64,000 nucleotides of DNA from positions 642,501 through 706,500 of the forward strand of contig JAPVLO010000040.1 in assembly GCA_027257055.1 (NCBI GenBank). Direction: 5' to 3'. Below are positions 24,293 to 34,929 of this stretch, in pieces. Within the stretch, counting starts at the first letter, position 1; each line of letters begins with the position of its first letter. Source of the DNA: Cephalopachus bancanus. Taxonomy: Eukaryota; Chordata; Mammalia; Primates; Tarsiidae. Both the position numbers and the translations under genes were made by a program. Below the pieces are notes generated by a model. The model was not told where the DNA came from. It did not search any database and was given only the letters and a program-made list of their open reading frames with translations.

Positions 24293-25501
24293 TTTTATTT
24301 CATATACTAACTCATAGACAATAAAAAAGTACTCATTTCAAGTTAGTCATCATCTACTAGACTATGAACTACTTAAAGAAAGGGACCATATCTGTTTGTC
24401 TATCTATTGCATATTGAGTATATAGGTTTGTAGCAGGCATGTTTTGTTTAGCAATGAGACTGCCTATGAAATGCTCATAATGTAAATTTTTGTTTATAAA
24501 AAAAAGTATATCCCCAGTTCTGTGGGTATGGATGAGTAAACTCCTAAAAGGCTAAACATCTATGGTATCAACTATAAACACCTAAACTCTGAACAAAATA
24601 TGTAAGACAACTATCGGGTGTGGTGAAGAGTGATCAAAAACAGGCTAACTCTGAAACAGACTTAAGACAAAAGCAGGAAATAGACAGAGGTGAATTTACT
24701 AATTTGGGGCTTTTAACATGAGTGGCAGAGATTAAGGCAACCACAGTGCTGAAATGTGAGGAAAGAATACTAGAAAAGATAGAGAATTAGGAATTACCAA
24801 ATTTTGCATTGAAAATCTGCCAAAATTTCTGGCTGACCTCCGAATCACATATTTCAAAAATGAAACACAAAAGCCAAATTTAGGAAAGAAATGAATTGAG
24901 ACTTGAACTCCTACCGAGCAGACATTTGTGGTCTCAATCCAACCACATTAAATAACTACTAAAAAAAATCGGCATTCTTCAGAAAAATATAACAGAATCC
25001 AAGGTTACCACAATTTACATTCACAGTGTGCAGTATACAATCCACAATTATTCAACATGCAAAGAACAGGAACAATACGACTCTTTATCAAGATAAAAAA
25101 CTATCAATGCAAAATAAATCTATGACTCAGGCTTTAGATTAGAAGACAGAGACACTCAAGCACCTATTTTAACTGCACTCAATGACATAAAAAAATAACA
25201 TTTGCAATGAATAAAACAAAATCTCAAAAGAAAAAAAAATGTTTTTTCCCTGCGACATGCATATGTATGAATCAAATGTAAATTCCAAAACAGATAATTA
25301 TAACACTTGACATAAAAAATGTACCTGATAGAGATAAGAGCAAAATGAAGATTGTATAGAAAGGAATTGATGAGTTTAATAAACAGCAGTAAAAAGTAAA
25401 CAGAGTCACAAGAAACTTTGTGAGAATGGTAAAAGGTTCAACAGATGTATAAATCAAATCTCAAAAAAGTAAAAAGGAAAGGGTCATAAAAAGTATTTGA
25501 A

Positions 25502-25792
25502 GGCCAGGTTCGGTGGCGCAGACTGTAATCCCAGCACTTTGGGATGCCAAGGCGAGTGGACTGCCTGAGCCTGTGGGTTCGAGACCAGTCCGGGCAACTT
25601 GATGAGATCTCATCTCCACAATAAATCAAAAATTAGCTGGGCGTGGTAGTGCACGTCTGTGGTTCTGGCTGCCTGGAAGGCTGAAGTGGAAGGATTACGG
25701 GAGCCCAGCAGGTGCACGCTGGGGTGGCCATAAGTGTGCCACTGCACTCCAGTCTGGGTGAAGTGAGACTCCAACTCAAAAAAATAAAAATA
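25502..25792 (+). repeat. Alu element inserted in the L1
   Basis: Starts GGCCAGGTTCGGTGG. A mixed A/T tail and target duplication AAAAGTATTTGAAG / AAAAGTATGTGAAG. It interrupts the L1 at about 25500. Confidence 0.93.
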
Positions 25793-26913
25793 AAAAGTAT
25801 GTGAAGAAGCAACAGCTAACATTGTGATGAAATATACAAATCTCTTAAAAAACACAACAAAATCTTCAAAAAAGGGGTAACAGAAACCTTGATTAGTGCC
25901 ATATCAATTAAAGATATTAAATTCATCTTCAAACTCCAGGCCCAGTTGTTTTAACTGGTGAATTATATCAAATGCTTAGAAAGAAATAACACCAATCTGA
26001 TATACATGCTTTGAGAAAATGGAAAGAAACACTTCCCCACTCATTTTATGAAACCAGACTAACACTAATACAAAAATCATATAAAAATCTTATTAAAAAC
26101 TTTGCAGGTCAGTATCACTCATAAGCACAGATGCAAGTAAATCCAGCAAAATATATATATAAAATAATAAGTCATTAACAGACAGGGTTTAACCCAGAAA
26201 TACAAAGAAGGTTTTATTTTTAAAAAATCAATCAAAATTAACCATGTAAACATATAAAGGAAACACCTTGTGTTTATTTGAATAGATATAGAAAAAACAT
26301 TCAGCAAAATTTACCACCCATTCAGGAACAGAATTCTCAGTAAAGCTGAAGTAGAAGAAAACTTCCTCTACCTAACAAATCACATCTATAAAAAAATCCA
26401 TAATTGATTATGTTCTTAAGGTAAAATGCTGCATGCTTCCTCCTTGATTTTAAACAAAGAAAATATTTTTACTCTCATCACTTGTTTTCAGCATTATACT
26501 GGTGATATAAGCTAATACAATAATGTAAGCAAAAAAAATAAGATGCATAATAATTAGAAAGGAAGAAGTAAAACTGTTTAGGCAGATGACATGACCATGT
26601 ATGTAACAAATCCTAAGGAATATAAAAAACAATTTACTAGTAGAACTAATAAGTGAATTTAAATTTAGCTAAGTAGAAGACAAGGTACATAAACAAAATT
26701 TTATATTACGAGCAAAAAATTGGAAAATAAAAATTTTAAAATATTCAATTTACAATAGTGTCAAAAATATAACATTTTAGGAATAATTTAAACAAAAAAT
26801 TCAAGACCTTTACCCTGAAAAGTACAAAATGCTGCTGACAGAAATTATTGGAATGGAGAGAGATACCATTTCAAAAAAATGGAAGATTCAATACTGTTAA
26901 GATGTCAAATCTC

Positions 26914-27206
26914 AGCCGGGCACGTTGGTTCAAGCCAGTAATCCCACCACTTTGGGAGGCTGAGGCGAAAGGACTGCTTGAACCCAAGGGTTCAAGACCA
27001 GCCTGAACAACTTGGTGAGCCCTCATCTCTAAAATAAATCAAAAAAATTAGCTGGGCATGGTGGCGCTTGTCTGTAATTCCAGCCACCTGGAAGGCGGAA
27101 GTGGAAGGATTACCTAAGCCCAGCAAGCAGAGGCTGCGGTGGCTGTGAACATGCCACTGCACTCCAGCCTGGGTAACAGAGTGAGACTCTAAGTCAAAAA
27201 AAAAAA
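26914..27206 (+). repeat. Alu element inserted in the L1
   Basis: Starts GCCGGGCACGTTGG and has an 11-A tail. It retains GGTTCAAGCC at the A box rather than the shortened GGCTCAGCC, so it belongs to a different, probably earlier, Alu subtype. Confidence 0.92.
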
Positions 27207-27298
27207 GTTAATTCTCCATAAACTATTCAATAGATTCAATGCAACTGCAATCACAATTCCAGTAGATTGTTTTGTGGTAGTTAAAAAACAAATTCTTG

Positions 27299-27591
27299 GC
27301 CAGGCGTGGTGGCTCAAGCCCGTAATCCCAGCACTTTGGGAGGCCGAGGTGAGAGGACCGCCTAAACCCAAGAGTTCAAGACCCACCTGGGCAACATGGT
27401 GAGATTCTCTACAATAAATCAAAAAACAAGTTGGGTGTGGTAGTCTACACCTGTAGTTCCAGCTGCTTAGAGGGCTGAGGCAGAAGGATCGCCTGAGCTC
27501 AGCAGGTGAAGGCTGGGGTGACCGTGAGAATGCCACTGCGCTCCAGCCTGTGCAACAGAGTGAGACTCCAACTTAAACAACAACAACAAAA
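27299..27591 (+). repeat. Alu element inserted in the L1
   Basis: Starts GCCAGGCGTGGTGG; tail of CAA repeats. It keeps GGCTCAAGCCCG and GCAACATGGTGAG, nearer to the ancestral Alu than most copies in the window. Confidence 0.92.
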
Positions 27592-28479
27592 ATATTAAAT
27601 GTATATGTAATTGCAAAGGACCCAAAATAACTAAGCAATCCTGAAAAAGAATAAAGTTCAATGGCTTAGATTACCTAACTTCCTGTCTTACTATAAAAAG
27701 CAACAGTAATCAAGACAGTGTGGTACAGGCATAAGGATCCATAAATAGATTAAGAGAAGAAAATAGAAATCTTGGAAATATACCCCAATTATGTAGTCCC
27801 CTGATTTTCATCAGAGGCACCAAAAAAATCAATGGGAAAAGCATCTTTCAACAAATAGTGCTGGAAAAACTAGATAATTACATAGGAAAAAAAAAAAACA
27901 AAAAAACTTGAACCTCAGTCTCACATCATATTTGAAAATTTATTTGAGATGTGTCATAGACCTAAAAGCAAAAGCTAAAATGATAATGCATGTAGAGAAA
28001 ACATAAGGGAATGTTTTCATAATCTATGAAGGACTCTAACAATTCCTTGAGGTTGGCTAAGATTTCTTAGCTCACAGAAGGCAATGATCACTAAAGTAAA
28101 ACTTGATACATCAAATGACATCAATTAAATACTTCTACTTATCACAAGCCTCTATTAAAAAAAAAACAGGCAAGACACAAACTGTGCCAAATATTCACAA
28201 AACATGTATTTTACAAAAGATGTGCATTCAGGATATATAAGAAGCCCCTACAATTCAATGATAAAGAGATATACAGACCATTTAGAAATGGAAAAAACGT
28301 TTGAAAAGATACTTCATAGCAATTTAAATAACCAAGAGACTTAAAACTATCAAGACAAATGAATAAAAGGAAACAAACTACTGATCAATACCACAGTATG
28401 CACAGACACAAGAAAAAGGAAAAACAGGGTAAGATTTAAAGAAAATTAAAACAGATATTCTTGAACCTGTATGTGCCGC

Positions 28480-28625
28480 ACACTGTACTGATCATTTAAT
28501 ACAGATTATCCTACTTGATTCCTAATCAATCATCCAATCTCAGATTAGAAATGAGAAAACTGAAGCGGCAAGAGGTTACATAGGTTGCCCAAAGTTACTT
28601 CACTAGTAGGACTCATAAAATTATA
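28480..28625 (-). repeat. MIR SINE fragment
   Basis: Plus strand reads 'gagaaaactgaagcggcaagaggttac' and 'gttgcccaaagttacttcactagtagg', the reverse complement of the MIR core. Confidence 0.7.
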
Positions 28626-28836
28626 TATTGTAGGGATCCATAAGTCATACTAAAGACAAACAAGAAAGACTGAATCACTAAATTCACTAAATAAGTTTCA
28701 AATAACTTTAAAGTGTGTGTGTGTGGGAGGGTGTTAAGAGAAAAGATCTCTAGAAAAATATCAAACAGAATATAAATTAAACATTTGCCCTGTGATTAAG
28801 GTTGAAATACCTGGAGTGTAGACCTCATTGTCTTAC

Positions 28837-28955
28837 CTTAGGGAATTGTTTTACAGGAATTAAGACTTTCTGTCCCAGTTTCATATTCTTATTAATCACC
28901 ACATCAATGTACTTCTCTTCATCCTTGCCTTCTCCTTTTTGAAACTTTTCTATCT
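28837..28955 (-). CDS. KHDRBS3: KHDRBS3 internal exon (probable exon 2), end of Qua1 and start of KH
   Basis: On the minus strand a TTTTTGCCTCCACAG acceptor precedes this 119-bp exon and a GTAAGA donor follows it. The first two bases (AG) complete a split Glu codon. The next 39 codons read [20 protein letters not shown] then [19 protein letters not shown], ending in phase 0 and joining FNFVGKLLG of the exon at 7376. This is the Qua1-KH junction and first KH strand of the STAR domain; Qua1 mediates homodimerisation. The residues agree with KHDRBS3. No exon encoding the N-terminal METs and most of Qua1 (about 28 residues) was found between here and 64000, so intron 1 is at least 35 kb. Confidence 0.96.
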
Positions 28956-29999
28956 CTGTGGAGGCAAAAAAGATAACCATGAAGTGTATAACTCAAAACT
29001 GCAGAGGGCAGGAATTTGGGTGAGCTCTGTTGTGATATGAAAGCAAATACTACATTAACATGGTCTATTAAATTACTATAATTTTCTTTCAAGTAATGAC
29101 ACATTTCCTTTTCATCAATGATTTTCATTGAAAAAAATGCATATATCATGGTTCTATAATGTCAAATCTCAACTGCCCATACTAACAGAGAAGAGCAATG
29201 GACTAAAAAACAAGCACAAAATTGAACATAAAATTAAGTTACTTAGGGTCTTCTGGAATCCTAGATAAAGGCTAATCAAATAATCCCCTAAAAAGCCATA
29301 AAGCATTCACAGTTCAGTGTTACAAAACACTAAGAAAGCCCTGTTTATCACTCTTGCCTGACTTTCCAAGGCTTATACAAGCAAGAATTAACTCTAAGAT
29401 GCTATAAATCTTACCTCCTTGCACAGGACACATATCAACTACAACCTAATGTCTTTGCAGATGCTCTTTGCTCTGCTTGTGATACTGTTATGATAATTTC
29501 ATCTTCATTTATTTTCAAGATTCAACCACATTAAATCTCACTTTTTCTGTGCAATTGTCTCTTTCCTCACTGGGGCGGCAAGAATGGAAGAATCAATCAC
29601 TCCCATCTTAATAATACTCATAAAGCACTTTATGTACAACTCTACTACACCCCTTAGAAGAAAAAAAAATGGTACCTTTCTCACTAGAACATAAACCTTT
29701 CCTAGGTAAAATCTACTTCTTTGTTCAATAAACATTACAGCTAAGCACTTGTAACCTGCAAGTTCCAGAATATTAGCATGCAGTTTCATTCATTTCATGG
29801 CCTATAGCATTTGACTGTGTAAGAGGTACACAACTGGGAGCTTGCATGATTGCTGAATGAATAACTACATGAGCTGTAACCTCCAAAGACCAACCACTAG
29901 ACACCTAGATTCAGAGAACAACAGTAGCACAGAGAAGGTACCAAAGATGACACTGAGCTAGGAATATTTAAGAACTTAATGTTTCATCAGTAGCCTAGG

Positions 30000-30115
30000 C
30001 ACTTCACATTCACAACATAATGCAATCCTCAAAATAACAGATGACAAAGAGGAGGTGACTTTACTAATAAATGACAGAGGTAGGATTCACCCTCTGAATC
30101 TGACTCCGAAAACTC
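30000..30115 (-). repeat. MIR SINE fragment
   Basis: Reads 'cttcacattcacaac', 'aatcctcaaaataacag', 'aatgacagaggtaggattcacc' on the plus strand, the reversed 3'-to-core order of MIR. Confidence 0.6.
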
Positions 30116-30589
30116 TGAGGGCCTATAATCTCTCCCACCGTTTTTTATGTCGTATCGGACAAAAAATAAATAAGATTTTTATGGCATCTTAGGATAAATG
30201 AAGGATGTGTTTAAAGCTGGAGGTTTCAGGCCTGGAGCTTCGGCTAACAATGAGGAAGCCGATGGGTCGCATAATACCACTGAGGACTTTTTCACTCCAT
30301 CATACTATGTTCCCTTCCATTTCTTACTCAACTATTGTCTACTAAACAAAGATTTTGAGTGAGCAACAAAGAACAGTTACAATTTAACCTTTTGACATTG
30401 CAGGTCACCTACCAGCACACTTCTTTACAAAATAGTGAAAACCAAATCACTTTATATTAAATAGTAGGGCACTGGAACTGATTATTTTATTGTAATGCTA
30501 TTTGACTTATAATGGAATTTTGGACGTTGAGAAACTTATTTAAGATGACAAAAAAATCAAAATGTTACCTGTTATATTTTTCTAATGAG

Positions 30590-30725
30590 TGGTAACACGT
30601 GAGACAATCACCGACATGCATGGCAGGTTCAGTGACACATGTTGTGAAATAGTAATCTGTTGGACATTTTTCACCAGATGTTTTTCTATTCGAGCAGACA
30701 ATGCAGTCTCATTTTCTTCTTCCCA
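30590..30725 (-). pseudogene. piggyBac transposase C-terminal cysteine-rich domain, detached by an insertion
   Basis: On the minus strand the frame reads CIVCSNRKTSGEKCPTDYY, TTCVTEP, HVGDCLTCYH. That is the C-x2-C ... C ... C ... YH pattern of the piggyBac zinc-binding domain, here less damaged than the rest of the protein. It lies 1.5 kb from the remainder of the transposase (32.2-34.3 kb) because the RANBP1 retrocopy inserted between them. The same domain survives at 6520-6650 and 55130-55250. Confidence 0.85.
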
Positions 30726-31483
30726 CATTAATATGTAATTTGGGGGTTCTGGTCGCAAGGCGGAGGGAAGGATGAGCAGGCGGGAGCGCCGGTGCCAGAC
30801 GCGAAGGGCAGGAACTCCGGGAGTCCCCGAAGGCCAAGAGCCAGTCGGGACCTCGCAGGCCAGCCGCCGCCCCCAAGGCCTCTCATGAGGACCACGATAC
30901 TCCCGCTGAGAAGGCAGATGAGTCCAACCATGACCCCCAGTTTGAGCCGACAGTTTCTCTCCCTGAGTAAGACATTAAAACTCTGGTGGAAGTCAAAGAG
31001 GAACTTTTTAAGAGGCGGGCAAAACATTTCCAATTTGCTTCCGAGAACGACCTCCCAGAACGGATGGAGCAAGGCACGAGTGATGTCAAGCTCCTCCAGC
31101 ACAAGGAGAATGGGGCCAACCGCCTCCTCGTGTGGAGGGACAAGACTCTCAAGATCTGCACCCACCACTACACCCCGCCAAGGATGGAGCTGAAAAGCCC
31201 ACAGCAGGCAGCGGCCGCGCCTGGGTCTGCAATGCCCACGCAGACTTTGCCAAGGAACGCCGAGAATGCACAGAAATTCAAAGCAGAGTTTGAAGACTGC
31301 AGGAAAGAAACAGAAGGGAGAGAAAAGAAAGGATCGGGCGAAAAGGACGACGGTGTTGAGGTGGCAGAGGAACTGGAGGCTCCCTCGGTGAAGGAAGAGA
31401 TCAAGGAGGAGGCTGGGGAGAAGCAATAATCATCTTATTTTATTTCCTTTCCTTTTTTTCCCCTCGTTATTCTTTTTCCTTTT

Positions 31484-31765
31484 TTTTTTTTTTTTTTTTT
31501 GAGTTGGAGTCTCACTCTGTCGCCCAGACTGGAGTGCAGTGGCCGCTCCCGGCCACCGCAGCCTCGACCTGCTGGGCTCCGGCGATCCTTCCGCCTCAGC
31601 CTTCCGAGTAGCAGGAATTACAGGCACGCGCTACCACGCCCGGCTGATTTTTTTATTTATTGTAGAGATGAGGTCTCGCTGCCCAGGCGGGTCTCGAACC
31701 CGCGGGCTCAGGCAATCCACTCACCTCAGCCTCCCAAAGGTTTGGGATTACAGGCTGAGCCCGGC
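31484..31765 (-). repeat. Alu element inside the RANBP1 pseudogene 3' UTR
   Basis: Minus-strand young-type Alu with intact CpGs. The duplication TTCTTTTTCCTTTT lies on both sides (31470-31483 and from 31766). It lacks the six bases CACCGA near its 5' end, giving CTGAGCCCGGC. Confidence 0.95.
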
Positions 31766-31863
31766 TTCTTTTTCCTTTTTAAATTTTGCCCTGCCCTCCT
31801 TTTTGCTTTGTTTTTATTCTGTCTTGTTTTTGCCAGGAACTTTATATAAAGAACTGAATTCCA

Positions 31864-32168
31864 GCCAGGCTCAGTGGCTCAGCCTGTAAGCCCGCGCTTT
31901 GGGAGGCTGAGGTGAGGGGATTGCCTGAGCCCGCGGGTTCGAGACCCGCCTGGGCAACTTGGCAGACCTCATCTTTACAATAAATCAAAAACGAGCCGGG
32001 CCTGGTAGCATGGGCCTGTAGTTCCAGCTACTTGGAAGGCTGAGGCGGAAGGATCACTGGAGCCCAGCAGGTCGAGGCTGCGGTGGCCAGGAGGGGCCAC
32101 GGCACTCCAGTCTGGGTGATAGGGTGAGACTCCAACGCAAAAAAAAAAAAAAAAAAAGAAAGAAAAAA
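31864..32168 (+). repeat. Alu element at the 3' end of the RANBP1 pseudogene
   Basis: Starts GCCAGGCTCAGTGG, with tail A20 GAAAGAAAAAA. ACTGAATTCC precedes it (31854-31863) and follows it (32171-32180). A third ACTGAATTCC occurs at 32192-32201, so the pseudogene end has been duplicated once more than an insertion alone explains. Confidence 0.95.
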
Positions 32169-32401
32169 GGACTGAATTCCAAAACAAAAGGACTGAATTC
32201 CAACAACAACAAAAAATGTAATTTATCATCCTGTTTGTTATTTGAAGATGATGCAGAAGGGTATTTCTGGTTCCTAAAAACTACTTCTCAACTGATTGAT
32301 CAGAAACTTGACAAATTTCAAGTAGAACATAGGTATGCTATTTTTTTTTTTTTTTAATTTTGACGCTTGGTACAGTATAAAGAAGTTAATAACACATATT
32401 T

Positions 32402-32490
32402 CTTTCTTTCTTTCTTTTAGAGAGAAGGCAGGATTTATTAAGAGGACAGAAAAGCTCCCACAGTGGGAGGGGACCTGAAGGGATTGCCAC
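32402..32490 (-). mobile_element. Very short poly(A)-tailed LTR-like retrosequence
   Basis: 89 bp with a 14-bp duplication AATAACACATATTT (32388-32401 and 32491-32504). The minus strand reads CCCACTGTGGGAGCTTTTCTG, then AATAAA (32434-32439), then about 15 bases, then an AAAG-rich tail. This resembles the R region of a class I LTR ended at its poly(A) site. It lies inside the dead piggyBac transposase. Confidence 0.75.
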
Positions 32491-33246
32491 AATAACACAT
32501 ATTTGTAGTTCTCAGAATAATAATTTCCTCCACCATTTTAAAGATTTTCGGAAAAAAAAATATGTAGAAGCAAATTGATCCACATGATCTACACTGCTCA
32601 TATTTGCAATATAATTTAAATTTATTTCAGGCTTTTTTGGACTGATATAATTTTTCCACCACATAATGTCTGTGTGGGAGATTTCATTCCTGCCTGATTC
32701 CAAGTGCTGAGAATTGTAATGATCATTTTGTCCTTCCAAGCAAGAAGCATAAGATTATTTTTCTAACACGCTGTTTTTTCATTGAAAACTTTGGCTTTTT
32801 GATTTGTGCTAGTATTCCCTTTTGATTGACTTTTATTGTACCAGTAAGATGACATTTCATCTTTAGGTAACTCTTCTACTAGGACAATACAAGTGTACTA
32901 TCTTGTCAGTAAACATGCGGTATTTTGCTGCATTGGGAACTTTTCCCAACAACTTTTTATATAAATGTAATAGAATTCCGGTGCTTACTGGAAGATCAGG
33001 TCAAATGGTGTTTTCAGATGTTACGCTGCCACAGTAGGGGAGTACTGAAAAAAGATACCCTGTTTTTGAATCAGCTAGTACATAAATTTGGTAGGCTTTT
33101 TTGGATTGTATGTTATAAATGATACTCACCCTTTAAATTGAACAATGGATTCATCAACACAAACTGTCTGATCTGGTATAAAATATTACAAAAATTTTGA
33201 ATCACCATATTCCAAATAATTTTTGGCCTCATGAATGTGAGTTCTT

Positions 33247-33531
33247 TTTTTTTTTTGAGTTGGAGTCTCACTCCGTCGCCCAGACTGGAGTGCAGTGGCC
33301 GCTCCCGGCCACCGCAGCCTCGACCTGCTGGGCTCCGGCGATCCTTCCGCCTCAGCCTTCTAAGGAGCCGGAATTACAGACATGCGCTACTATGCCCAGC
33401 TGATTTTTTTATTTATTGTAGAGATGAGGTCTCGCTGCCGAGGTGGGTCTCAAACCCGCGGACTCAGGCAATCCACTCACCTCAGCCTCCCAAAGGCACG
33501 GGATTACAGGCTGAGCCACCGAGCCCGGCTG
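33247..33531 (-). repeat. Alu element inside the piggyBac element
   Basis: Minus-strand young-type Alu. The duplication AATGTGAGTTCTT lies at about 33234-33246 and 33532-33544. It splits the piggyBac transposase region. Confidence 0.96.
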
Positions 33532-34929
33532 AAATGTGAGTTCTTATCACCCCATTACTTGACACAAGTGTCTTCAAATGAAGCATCCAAAAGATTTGCA
33601 TAAACCTTTCTCTACTGAATGTTTCCAAAAAGAAGGGTATTTTATTATTGAAAGCAGTTGACCAGGACTCTTGCAAATTTAGTACTTGAATTATTTCCAT
33701 ATTTAGGGTAACAGTGATAAAAGCTAAAAATTCCTGTTGGTCAGCATCACATCATTATGCCAAATTGATTTACATGATAGCTACATTTTCTTTATTTTTC
33801 ATCTGCACAACATTTAGTTTCTTGCATTACACTATCCATTAATTTGTTTGTAAAATACAAAGTGAAATATTCAACGGGTTCTCTTATATTACTTGCTATT
33901 TGTGGTCCTGTTGTTTTAGGATGTATAAGAAAATTTGTTCTCCCTGGAGGATTGTCTTTTTCTGTAGCATCTACCTATTCTTCATTTGATGATATTTTGT
34001 CTTCTACTTCTTCAAAATGAACACTTTTGTCACTATCAATTTCTATTACATTTGCCTGTTTTCTTCTTAGTGGAATGATATCACTATTACTACTGTTGTT
34101 TTCTTCCACATCAATGTTTATTTACTCTAGTTTACCCAGATAAAAGTCTAAATTGAACTCATCTTCATTGCTGCTTATAACTCTCACACTTTTGTCTTTG
34201 CATTTTGTCACTGTTCTGCTAACTAAACAAATGGATTTAAAAAATCTCCAACTGTAAATTAGAAAATCACGAAATGAAATTTATCAAAAGAATATTCCAA
34301 TTTTTCTTTTCTGACCCAGTGCAAATAGATATATTCGATCTGTGCTGCTCGACACTTCAATACAATCTACCTTCAACTTCAAAAGTCTCTTTCAAGGCTT
34401 ATCTAGCTCTTCAAGTGATGCCACATGACACAAAAGCTATACTCCACAGCTGCCTTTCTTATAAAAACGCTCTTTATCACTACCTTCTGTTATAAAGAAT
34501 CGTCAGCCCCACTATGAAAGCGCTTTACACATTCTCTTTCTACATAACGCCAGATGATTTTTTAACACATTACCTCAGCATATTCCAACTCTTTATTTGT
34601 GCAATTTGAATGGAAAACTGCAAGAAAATATACACTTTTGAAAAATTTACCCTTGCATAAGTTTGTCCTGTATAAGCACCAGCAATTTCTTTATGTCCCC
34701 TGAGAGGACACATCAGAGTAGTCTGCTAGATTTACGATGCTCCCTTAGAGGAGACCCTGAATGCAAAAGACTACAGGACATTCAATGGGCCACAAAAATT
34801 TAAAGATCCTAGTCCACATGTGCTAATAACTGTGCAATTCTATAAAAGTACATCCAATTGGGATGCCGGTTCTTCATGTTTAAAATTAAAAGACCGAAAC
34901 TAGGCTATCCAAGGATTTGGTTCTAAAAT

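Larger units (their letters stand above)
24930..28430 (+). mobile_element. Long degraded L1 (L1M-type) carrying three Alu insertions
   Basis: Plus-strand L1 text recurs in the correct order: an ORF1-side tract near 25000-25090, ORF2 reverse-transcriptase region near 25880-26110, middle ORF2 near 26730-26900, 'aatagattcaatgcaactgcaatcac' near 27228, then 'caagacagtgtggtacaggcataagg' near 27711 and 'aaagatgtgcattcaggatatataagaagc' near 28215. No long frame survives in plus orientation. Alus at 25502, 26914 and 27299 interrupt it. The left limit is uncertain and may reach 24500. Confidence 0.8.
7493..28836 (-). other. KHDRBS3: KHDRBS3 intron between the 28837 and 7376 exons
   Basis: This intron of about 21 kb is bounded by consensus splice sites. 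Its recognisable content is interspersed repeats, listed individually. Stretches where I identify nothing firm are about 8350-11640, 14980-15470, 15900-16600, 16820-17620, 17940-18900, 19570-20640, 21390-21830, 22050-22570 and 23130-23930. They are AT-rich and carry no convincing open frame. Some probably hold old L1/L2 remnants too diverged to name by eye. Confidence 0.9.
30742..32215 (+). pseudogene. RANBP1P: RANBP1 processed pseudogene with two Alu insertions
   Basis: An intronless RANBP1 copy: GC-rich 5' UTR-like leader (30742-30870), coding-like sequence from about 30875 (SHEDHDT, ESNHDPQFEP), and a stop at 31427-31429 after [13 protein letters not shown]. The 3' UTR (TTTATATAAAGAACTGAATT) is split by an Alu at 31484. 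RANBP1 binds RanGTP and aids RanGAP; this copy cannot. The start codon is missing at its expected place. CAA has become a TAA stop at 30968-30970. The Ran-binding domain is frameshifted around 31190-31250 and has lost about 14 residues. A 147-codon open frame (30986-31429) remains after the stop. The flanking 9-bp duplication ATGTAATTT (30733-30741 and 32216-32224) and A-rich tail prove retroposition, into the piggyBac element. Confidence 0.95.
30384..34775 (-). mobile_element. Near full-length inactive piggyBac transposon, with nested insertions
   Basis: About 2.5 kb once insertions are subtracted. Its low end is TTAA followed by CCTTTTGACATTG (30384-30400), matching the end of the two short copies in degraded form. 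Its high end (34660-34775) is the inverse of their left ends, sharing CAGCAATxxCTTTATGTCCCC, though the outer TTAA is no longer recognisable. On the minus strand, piggyBac transposase features appear in order: an acidic N-terminus (about 34000-34260), a GPQIASN...EYFTLYFTNKLM-type block (33830-33930), VDHVDQFASTYFFFRKSLKWWRK (32520-32600), and a C-terminal cysteine-rich domain with CIVC and GDCLTCYH (30600-30700). Many stops and frameshifts make it dead. Confidence 0.85.

Noticed and set aside
30728..31426. Minus-strand 232-codon open frame
   Set aside because: It is the antisense of the RANBP1 pseudogene; GC-rich antisense of coding sequence often stays open by chance.
31499..31849. Overlapping 116-codon open frames
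   Set aside because: They read through a minus-strand Alu into pseudogene 3' UTR. Similar frames occur in almost every Alu here (17603, 20699, 33231, 41244, 46807, 56757) and are not genes.
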